Below are positions 1-5,535 of a stretch of DNA of 12,067 nt, piece after piece. Position 1 is the first letter of the stretch. Each line of letters begins with the position of its first letter. A program made the translations under genes and the position numbers. This stretch comes from Planctomycetota bacterium (GTDB taxonomy: Bacteria > Planctomycetota > MHYJ01 > JACPRB01), in assembly GCA_016200125.1 (NCBI GenBank), contig JACQFK010000337.1:1-12067 (forward strand), given 5' to 3'. The notes beneath the pieces were generated by a model. That model saw nothing but the letters and a program-made list of their open reading frames with translations, was not told where the DNA came from and made no database searches.

Positions 1-37
1 CCGCCAGAACCGCAATCGCCGCCAGCGTCCCCTTCAT
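1..37 (-). CDS. Start of an exported protein, cut by the window edge (12 codons visible)
   Basis: Reading leftward from an ATG at 37, the visible residues are MKGTLAAIAVLA, a Lys followed by an alanine-rich hydrophobic run typical of the start of a Sec signal peptide. Upstream on the same strand is AAGGAGAAGGGTC directly before the ATG, a strong Shine-Dalgarno with about 7 bases of spacing. The codons are GC-rich like the rest of the window. The body of the gene lies outside, so no function can be given. It is divergent from the PKD gene and shares the upstream region 38-179 with it. An ATG in the rightward direction at 36 overlaps this start and is not used (see PKD gene). Confidence 0.7.
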   Translation of the reverse strand, partial: MKGTLAAIAVLA

Positions 38-179
38 GACCCTTCTCCTTTCACAGGCAAATTCCAACGCCCTGCATTGTAGTAGGAGCACCTTAAGCCA
101 ACATGAACGGGCGCCTTTTCTGCGGATTGGACTCCGGGGGCGGGGAGGAGTATCATCGGAGCCTTCGAGGTGGAACGGG
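38..179. promoter_or_regulatory. Divergent intergenic region with a possible leftward -10 box
   Basis: These 142 bases separate two divergent genes and must carry both promoters. On the minus strand TACAAT (81 down to 76) is a fair -10 box, giving a leader of about 30 bases for the leftward gene, but no convincing -35 lies at 16-18 bases. For the rightward gene I see no clear -10/-35 pair. GGAGGAG at 144-150 is too far from the ATG at 180 to act as its ribosome site; GAGG at 167-170 is at a better distance. Confidence 0.35.
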
Positions 180-1472
180 ATGGACTGGGCGGCTCGACTG
201 TGCGGCCTCTTGATGCTCCTCGCCGGCCCGCTGGCCTTCCGCAGGCACAATCCCGTCTCCTCCTTCACGGTCGCCCCCGGCTCCGGCCCCCCACCCCTGA
301 TGGTTGCGGTCGACGGCTCCGCCTCCGTCGGCGCCCACGGGACGATCACCGACTATGCCTGGGACTGGGGCGACGGCAGCGGTCCCGACACGACGGTCAC
401 CGCGTCGCACAGCTATGCCGCCACCGGGACCTACGCGATCACCCTCAAGGTGACCGAATCGACCGGGCTCACCGGGACCTCCACCCAGACCGTGAACTGC
501 ATCTCGGCCGGGAATTCGCCGCCCGCGGCGACGATCGACAGCGCGACCCCGGCCGGCGGCGACGCCCCGCTCGACGTCTCGTTCTTCGGCCACGGAACGG
601 ACGCCGCCCCGCCCGCCGACGTCCTCGAGCATCGCTGGAGTTTCGGCGACGGAAGCCCGGACCTGATCATCGGGGGCATGTTCTCGGGTCAGATTGCCGG
701 GGCCAACCACACCTACGCCCAGCCGGGAAGCTACGTCTGCACGCTTACCGTGCGGGATTCGGAGGGCATCCTCTCCTCCGCCGTCACGACGATCATCGCC
801 ACCGCCGGCGGCGTTCCCTTCGCCGCGTTCTCAGCCACGCCGCAATCGGGGCCGCCCCCTTTCCTGGTGGGCGTGGACGGCTCGGCCTCCTTCGACGCCA
901 ACGGCAGCGTCACCAGCTGGTCCTGGGACTGGGGCGACGGGTCGCCCGCCACGACGGGCGTGACGAGCTCGCACACCTACGCGACGACGGGAACCTTCAT
1001 CATCCGCCTCGCGGTCACCGACAACTCGGGCCTGACCGCCTGGGTCGAGCACAGCGTGAACAGCATCTCGGCCGGCAATATCTCCCCCTCCGGCATCATC
1101 GTGAACGCGATCCCGCAGTCCGGCCCCGCGCCGCTCAACATCGCGTTCCTCGGCTTCGGCCACGACGACACCGGGCCCCTGGAACACCGCTGGGACTTCG
1201 GGGACGGCAGCCCGCTGCTGTACTTCCCTATCGTCGTCAACCACGGGACCTCGTCGGCCAGCCACACCTACGCGCTGCCCGGCACCTACGTCTGCTCCCT
1301 GCGGGTCAAGGACCCGGAGAACATCACGTCGACGACCACCTTCAGCGTGACCGTGGACGATCCGGCCACCTCCCCGGAGCGGCTGGGCGGCGGCGTGTGC
1401 GGCTCGACCGGCCTCGAAGCCCTCGTCCCCCTGCTGCTGCTCCTCTGCAGGCGACGGAGAACTTCTCCATGA
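180..1472 (+). CDS. Secreted four-PKD-domain protein with a Cys-type C-terminal sorting tail
   Basis: Surface or cell-envelope protein of about 430 residues. An N-terminal hydrophobic segment (residues 5-20, LLMLLAG core) is followed by four PKD domains at about 26-112, 113-208, 212-300 and 301-394. Each has the W-x-F/W-GDGS core, the H-x-Y-x-x-x-G-x-Y/F strand and a final V-x-D/E-x-x-G turn. The tail (403-427) is GGGVCG, a hydrophobic run rich in Leu, then RRRR. This is the tripartite pattern of MYXO-CTERM or GC-transmembrane-RRR sorting signals, in which the Cys is thought to be processed. I chose ATG 180 because it gives a signal peptide and has GAGG nine bases upstream; the longer frame from 36 adds 48 unlikely residues and runs through the start region of the divergent gene. 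The stop overlaps the next ATG (ATGA, 1469-1472), so the two are probably co-translated. PKD domains usually mediate protein or glycan contact; the partner is unknown. Confidence 0.85.
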   Translation: MDWAARLCGLLMLLAGPLAFRRHNPVSSFTVAPGSGPPPLMVAVDGSASVGAHGTITDYAWDWGDGSGPDTTVTASHSYAATGTYAITLKVTESTGLTGTSTQTVNCISAGNSPPAATIDSATPAGGDAPLDVSFFGHGTDAAPPADVLEHRWSFGDGSPDLIIGGMFSGQIAGANHTYAQPGSYVCTLTVRDSEGILSSAVTTIIATAGGVPFAAFSATPQSGPPPFLVGVDGSASFDANGSVTSWSWDWGDGSPATTGVTSSHTYATTGTFIIRLAVTDNSGLTAWVEHSVNSISAGNISPSGIIVNAIPQSGPAPLNIAFLGFGHDDTGPLEHRWDFGDGSPLLYFPIVVNHGTSSASHTYALPGTYVCSLRVKDPENITSTTTFSVTVDDPATSPERLGGGVCGSTGLEALVPLLLLLCRRRRTSP

Positions 1473-2428
1473 AACGACTGACCGCGGCCGCGATCGCGCT
1501 CGGGCTCGCCCTCCTCTGGGCGCAGCGGGCAGAGGCGGCCCTGCAGACCACTTGAGCGGGCTGCTCCGGGAAGCTGTTGCCGGTCGGCGACAGCCTGGAT
1601 CAGAGCGCCCGCGCCGGTCTCACCACGATCCGCTTCGGAGGCCAGTACGTGTCCGGAGACCGCGCCTTCCACGGCTCGCGCGAGAGCCTGAACCCAGCGG
1701 CGGCGGCAAACATCACCTGGCACCGGGAGGTGTGCTCGCTCGAAGCCTACCACCAGTTCAACGCCCGGCTGGGCGGGGGCGTCGTCCTGCCCGTCTACGA
1801 CCAGCACATCCACAACCGGACGACGGGGCTCGACTCGGACGCCTCAGGCATCGGGGACCTTTCCTTCTACCTGCTCTGGACGCCGGCGGAAACGGACGAG
1901 GCCCATCCGCCCGAGCCCTTCTTCAGCCCGAAGAACTTTTCGCTGATGGCCGGGATGTCGATCCCGACCGGCGACGAACTGCAGGGCGAAGTGCCCGCGC
2001 TCCACAACTACCACCTGGGCAGCGGCTCGACCGAATTCAAGTTCAGCGCGCGCTACGATGGCCGGGTGGAATCGACCGTCATGCTGAGCGCGGCCGCGAC
2101 CGTGACGATCGACGGCGGCCCCGACTCCACCAGCTTCCGCTACGGCAAAGGCTACGACTTCAACGTCGGCGCCACCTGGGCGCCGATCAACGGGGTTCGG
2201 GTTGTAGGCTCGCTCGACGCGGTCGTCCGCGACAAGGACAACCTGAGCACGCTGCGGCTGCCCGACACGGGCGGCGACTGGCTGTTCGGGATTGTCGGGG
2301 TGATGCTTTCGCCGACGCCCCGTCTCTGGATCGAGCTGTCCGCTTCGATCCCGATCTACTGGCACGTCAACGGAACCCAGCCCGTGTCCAACGAGATCTG
2401 GTCGGCCGGGCTCCGCTACCAGTTCTGA
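1469..2428 (+). CDS. Outer-membrane beta-barrel protein with in-frame TGA; candidate selenoprotein
   Basis: ATG 1469 overlaps the PKD stop and has GGAGA about nine bases upstream. It opens a textbook Sec signal peptide (MKR, hydrophobic core, RAEA cleavage site near residue 24). At codon 29 the frame meets TGA (1553-1555), then continues unbroken in the same frame to TGA 2426-2428. The body resembles transporter-type barrels of the phenol MetA-pathway family (Phenol_MetA_deg): alternating hydrophobic strands, an SIPTGD loop, and a C-terminal strand ending LRYQF, the usual BAM signal. Length with readthrough is 319 residues. Around the TGA the protein reads QTT-[TGA]-AGCSGKLLPVGD, so selenocysteine would give UxxC five residues after the signal peptide. 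Without readthrough only a 28-residue peptide is made. The barrel alone from TTG 1577 would lack any export signal. Alternatives are a Trp or Cys codon mutated to TGA, or a read error. The gene is clear; the status of the TGA is not. Confidence 0.75.
1553..1555 (+). other. In-frame TGA, candidate selenocysteine codon
   Basis: This TGA separates the signal peptide from the barrel with no frame change on either side. The next three codons are GCG GGC TGC (Ala-Gly-Cys), so Sec would form a U-x-x-C motif of the redox type. TGC (Cys) or TGG (Trp) is one base away, so a point mutation or base-call error explains it equally simply. TGA is used as the normal stop by the PKD, barrel and cyclase genes here, so it is not reassigned genome-wide. 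Confidence 0.5.
1556..1612 (+). promoter_or_regulatory. SECIS-like hairpin directly after the in-frame TGA
   Basis: The apical stem pairs GCTGTTGCC (1573-1581) with GGCGACAGC (1586-1594) around a GGTC tetraloop (1582-1585): nine pairs, one of them T-G. A middle stem TCC/GGA (1565-1567 with 1597-1599) and a lower stem GCGGGC/GCCCGC (1556-1561 with 1607-1612) begin right after the TGA. The E. coli fdhF SECIS has the same GGUC apical loop and a bulged U three pairs below it; here the U at that place (1578) faces G in a wobble. The loop lies about 26 bases after the TGA, within the range usual for bacterial SECIS elements. GC-rich coding DNA folds easily, so this is suggestive only. Confidence 0.45.
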
Positions 2429-2467
2429 TCAGGAACTGGGCAGGACCTGCCTAGTTCTTCATCAGAA
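2423..2467 (+). terminator. Long hairpin over the barrel stop codon, probable terminator
   Basis: Bases 2423-2429 pair with 2461-2467 (seven pairs). After one C-C mismatch, 2431-2443 pair with 2447-2459 (thirteen pairs, including two G-T) around a three-base loop GAC. The TGA stop of the barrel gene sits inside the left arm. No true T-tract follows, only a pyrimidine-rich run (2470-2486), so it is a non-canonical terminator or an mRNA-stabilising 3' structure. It marks the end of the PKD-barrel unit and separates it from the sigma-54 promoter 19 bases on. Confidence 0.65.
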
Positions 2468-2485
2468 GGCCCCTCTCCTCCCCTC

Positions 2486-2500
2486 TGGCACAGCGCTTGC
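2486..2500 (+). promoter_or_regulatory. Sigma-54 (RpoN) promoter, -24/-12 type
   Basis: TGGCAC (2486-2491), five bases, TTGC (2497-2500) matches the sigma-54 consensus at all ten key positions, with the invariant GG and GC at the proper distance. It lies in the intergenic space just before the cyclase-like gene and in its orientation. The predicted start point is near 2512, two bases before ATG 2514. Sigma-54 needs an enhancer-binding activator; no obvious binding site can be named upstream, where the terminator hairpin sits. Confidence 0.6.
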
Positions 2501-2513
2501 GTCGCCTTCTCCC

Positions 2514-3713
2514 ATGATGAATCTCACCCTGGCGATCCTCTCCCTCCTGCCCCAGCAGGGCGACCTGGCCGAGCGGCTGAAGACCGCCTACGTCGAGGCC
2601 GCGGACGGCCTCGTCCGGCTACAGATGAGCTCGGGCGCCTGGCCCCTGATCATGCCCGATCGGCAGGTGCCGAGCGTCGCCTACACCGCGCTCACGGTGC
2701 GGGCGCTGTCGAACGCGTCCGAAGCCCTGCGCCCGAAATACGCGGCGAACGTCGACAAGGGCATCGCCTTCATCCTCGCCAAGGCCAACCCCGACGGCTC
2801 CTTCGGCGAAGGGGATTCGGGCACCTACATGAAGACCTACGCGACGGCCGTGGCGCTCTCCGCCCTTTCCTGCGTGCCGCGCAGCGAGCGGATCGGCGAC
2901 GCGATCCGCGGCGCCCAGGCCTACCTGAAGCGGAACCAGCTGAAGGAGGGTCCGCACAAGGGCGGGCTCGGCTACGGCGACGAGGAGCCCAAGAGGAATC
3001 CCGACACGGGCGAGTTCGAGGTGAAGCGCAGCACGATCGCCAATCTCTCCGCGACGGCGGCCGCGGCGGAGGCGATGAAAGACTCAGGGCTCTCGCTCTC
3101 CGACGAGTTCTGGCCCCTCGTGGTCGAGTTCGTCCGCAAGTGCCAGAACAACTCCGAGACCAACACGGATCCCGCGCTGCTGGCCGCGTTCAAGGAGAAG
3201 GGCAAGTCCGTCGGAAACGACGGGAGCGCGTTCTACACTCCGGTTCCCGACGGCGCCGTCCAGAAGGCGGGCACCCGGAAGGTCGGCGACCGCGAGACGA
3301 TCGTCGGCTACGGCTCGATGACCTACGACGCCATCAAGACCTACGTCTTCGCGGGCCTCCGGCGCGATTCGCCCGAGGTGAAGACCGCCGTGGAATGGGT
3401 CCGCCGGAATTACACCCTCGACACCCACCCGGGCTTCGACTTCAATCCCGGCACGAAGGCCCATCTAAGGGGGCTCTACTATTACTACCTCGTGATGGCC
3501 CGCGCCCTCGACGCCTGCGGAGAGCGGCCGCTCATGATGCCGGACGGGCGGACGCGCGACTGGCCCGTCGAACTCGGAGAGCAGTTCCTCAAGACCATGG
3601 GCGAGTCGAAGTCGTGGCGCAACGACAACCCCGCGTGGTACGAGGGGGATCCCGTGCTGGTGACGGGCTACGTCCTCAACGTGCTGGACCTCCTGCTCCG
3701 CTACGTGCGCTGA
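2514..3713 (+). CDS. Squalene-cyclase-like alpha/alpha-toroid (prenyltransferase repeat) protein
   Basis: Predicted 399-residue protein with the terpenoid-cyclase/prenyltransferase toroid fold. Repeats of helix plus Gly/aromatic turn are visible: S-SGAWP at 39-44, NPDGSFGEGDSG at 92-103, GGLGYGD at 150-156, GYGSMTYDAIKTY near 265-277, GFDFNPG at 307-313 and a closing GDPVLVTGYVLNVLDLLL. The catalytic DXDD of class II cyclases is not seen, so it is unlikely to make triterpenes. Such proteins are frequent in planctomycetes and their role is unknown. The N-terminus (MMNLTLAILSLLPQQ) is a weak export signal at best. No Shine-Dalgarno precedes ATG 2514 or ATG 2517, which agrees with a leaderless transcript from the sigma-54 promoter. 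The 3' end overlaps the convergent DUF1648 gene by 13 bases (3701-3713). Confidence 0.85.
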   Translation: MMNLTLAILSLLPQQGDLAERLKTAYVEAADGLVRLQMSSGAWPLIMPDRQVPSVAYTALTVRALSNASEALRPKYAANVDKGIAFILAKANPDGSFGEGDSGTYMKTYATAVALSALSCVPRSERIGDAIRGAQAYLKRNQLKEGPHKGGLGYGDEEPKRNPDTGEFEVKRSTIANLSATAAAAEAMKDSGLSLSDEFWPLVVEFVRKCQNNSETNTDPALLAAFKEKGKSVGNDGSAFYTPVPDGAVQKAGTRKVGDRETIVGYGSMTYDAIKTYVFAGLRRDSPEVKTAVEWVRRNYTLDTHPGFDFNPGTKAHLRGLYYYYLVMARALDACGERPLMMPDGRTRDWPVELGEQFLKTMGESKSWRNDNPAWYEGDPVLVTGYVLNVLDLLLRYVR

Positions 3714-4207
3714 ACCCCGGAGGGCCGGCGGAAGCGGCGGTAGAACGCGACCGTCCAGCCGCCCACGTAGAGCAGGAATCCGAAGATCAAGGCGACCAGC
3801 AGCGGGGACGACAGCCGCGCCGGCGGGTTCAGGTTCGCGTGGAAGTTCAGCGCCGTGACGGCGATCAGGAACAGCACCATCCCGCAGCCCATCGCCGAGA
3901 AGAGGCTTTGCAACGTCGCCGTCGTCGCCGCGCGGCGATCGGGCGCCAGCCAGTATTGCCGGTTCGGGAGGTTGATCAGCGACGGCGCCAGGCGGAGCAG
4001 GAGCATCGGCAGCGCGAACGCGAGCGCGCTGACGCCCAGGATCGTGAGGTGGAACCCCAGCGCCCCGGCCCGCGTCATCCAGCCGTTGGGGGTTCCGGCG
4101 CCGTCGTAGTGGGTCGCCATGACGGCCGGCATCCGGGGGGCATACCACGCCAGCTGCCCGATGGCCGCCGCGTACAGAAGCGCGAGAATCAGCAGAGAGC
4201 GTCTCAT
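3701..4207 (-). CDS. DUF1648-domain integral membrane protein
   Basis: A 168-residue protein with four hydrophobic segments (about 4-22, 50-72, 101-120 and 133-153). The DUF1648 signature follows the first: P26-x-V-x-x-H-Y/F-D-x-x-G-x-P-N-G-W (26-43). The downstream motif LPNRQYWLAPDRR (80-92) is also typical of this family, which includes relatives of the SdpI immunity protein. Function is otherwise unassigned. It is the last gene of the minus-strand cluster, 44 bases after the DUF1552 stop, so probably co-transcribed. The ribosome site is weak: AGGGG lies almost directly against the ATG. The stop codon lies inside the 3' end of the convergent cyclase gene. Confidence 0.8.
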   Translation of the reverse strand: MRRSLLILALLYAAAIGQLAWYAPRMPAVMATHYDGAGTPNGWMTRAGALGFHLTILGVSALAFALPMLLLRLAPSLINLPNRQYWLAPDRRAATTATLQSLFSAMGCGMVLFLIAVTALNFHANLNPPARLSSPLLVALIFGFLLYVGGWTVAFYRRFRRPSGVQRT

Positions 4208-4251
4208 ACCCCTATGACTTGTGCCGTCGCGAATTGTCTCAGGGAATCGAT

Positions 4252-5520
4252 CTACCCCGCCATCTCCAGCCCGCGCATCGTCCCGCTGCTGCTGGCAAAG
4301 CGGTCGGCTTCCACTCCCAGGCGCTGCAGCATGGAGACGAACAGGTTCGGCAGCGGGTAGTTCTTGTTCTGGTCGAAGACCAGGTGCTGGCCGTGCTTGA
4401 ACCCGCCCCCCGCCAGCAGCAGCGGCAGGTTGTTGTTGGCGTGGGAGTTCGCGTTCCCCATGCAGGTGCCGTAGAGCAACATCGTCCGGTCGAGCAGCGA
4501 AGCCCCGCCCTCCTTCGCCTCGTGGAGGCCGCGGAGGAGGCCGGCGAGGGCCTGAAACTTGACCTCTTCGACCTTCTTCAGCTCGGCGAGCGCCTCGGGA
4601 CGACCGCCGTGATGGGTCAGCGAATGGGTCTCGTGGCTCACCCCGGGGATCCGGCAGGTGATCCCCTCGGTCGCGATGAAGATCGTGATCAGCCGGGTGG
4701 AGTCGGTCTCGAGGGCGAGGCGGACCAGGTCGTACATCAGCCGGGTCCGCCCCGCGAGGTCGCCGCCGTCCTGGATCTCGGCGGGCTTCGCCGTCTTCAC
4801 CTTGGGCTTGGGGCGCCGCTCCCAGGCCTCGGCCTTCTTGAGCCGCTCCTCGAGCTCCCGGATCGACGTGGTGTACTGGTCCATGCGCTCGCGGTCGCGG
4901 ACGTTGAGCCGCCCCGTCAGATCCTTGCCGCGGTCGCCGACCGTGTCGAGCAGGCTGCGGCCCAGGCGAAGGTCCTCGATCGTCCGCTCGATCTCCTGCG
5001 GCGTCCCCTGGACGAAGAGCCGCTCGTAGAGCTTCGCAGGGTTGTGCTCGGGCGGGATCAGCACGCCGTTGCGCGTGTAGGAGAGCCCGCGGTTGCGCTC
5101 GGTGCTGATGATGAGGGGCAGCGAGGCGAAGCGCGTGCGGTCGCCGATGGCCTCCGCAGCCACCTGGTCGAGCGACACCGTGTTGCGGAAGGCGGCGCTC
5201 CCGGGATGGGGCGCCGCGGTCAGGAACGACTTCTCGGCCTGGTGAAAGCCGTCGACCTGCGGATGGGAGACACCCGAGAAGACGGTCAGGTCGTTGCGGA
5301 AGTCCTTGAGGATGTCGAGGTAAGGGCTGAGCGTGTAGTCCTTCCCCGCCCCCTTGGGGAAGAACTCCTGGGGCAGGATCCCCTGGTTGGTCTCGATCGC
5401 GACCATCCGACGCGGGACCTCTTTGCTGCGGTCCTGAGCACTGGCCAGGCTCTCCAGCCAGGGCAGCGCGAGCGCCGCGCCGGCGCCACGAAGGAACATC
5501 CTCCGGTCCATGCGATTCAT
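4252..5520 (-). CDS. Tat-exported DUF1552 protein
   Basis: A 422-residue protein with a twin-arginine signal (DRRMFLRGAG at 5-14, hydrophobic core, cleavage near ASA at 26-28). Family DUF1552 is found beside DUF1592-type cytochrome proteins in planctomycetes and acidobacteria and is probably a periplasmic metalloenzyme related to DUF1501 proteins; its reaction is unknown. Visible conserved blocks are FSGVSHPQVDGFH (81-93), the His-rich SHETHSLTHHGG (295-306) and GTCMGNANSHANNNLPLLLAGGG (351-373 region), which hold likely metal or catalytic residues. A charged, probably helical linker (about 205-245, rich in Glu/Arg/Lys) lies between. The start has GAGGAG about six bases upstream. It begins 15 bases after the stop of the cytochrome gene, a tight operon spacing that supports a shared function. 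Confidence 0.93.
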   Translation of the reverse strand: MNRMDRRMFLRGAGAALALPWLESLASAQDRSKEVPRRMVAIETNQGILPQEFFPKGAGKDYTLSPYLDILKDFRNDLTVFSGVSHPQVDGFHQAEKSFLTAAPHPGSAAFRNTVSLDQVAAEAIGDRTRFASLPLIISTERNRGLSYTRNGVLIPPEHNPAKLYERLFVQGTPQEIERTIEDLRLGRSLLDTVGDRGKDLTGRLNVRDRERMDQYTTSIRELEERLKKAEAWERRPKPKVKTAKPAEIQDGGDLAGRTRLMYDLVRLALETDSTRLITIFIATEGITCRIPGVSHETHSLTHHGGRPEALAELKKVEEVKFQALAGLLRGLHEAKEGGASLLDRTMLLYGTCMGNANSHANNNLPLLLAGGGFKHGQHLVFDQNKNYPLPNLFVSMLQRLGVEADRFASSSGTMRGLEMAG

Positions 5521-5535
5521 CGTCCGCTCCTCGCT

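Noticed and set aside
36..179. N-terminal extension of the PKD protein from ATG 36
   Set aside because: The added 48 residues are not hydrophobic, bury the signal peptide and overlap the start of the leftward gene. ATG 180 has a better ribosome site.
170..1555. A 461-codon plus-strand frame overlapping the PKD gene
   Set aside because: Only its last 28 codons (from 1469) are real, as the signal peptide of the barrel gene. The rest is an Arg-rich shadow of the PKD frame.
1577..2428. Barrel gene starting at TTG 1577
   Set aside because: A barrel without a signal peptide could not reach the outer membrane, and a complete in-frame signal peptide lies just upstream. Kept only as the alternative if the TGA is a true stop.
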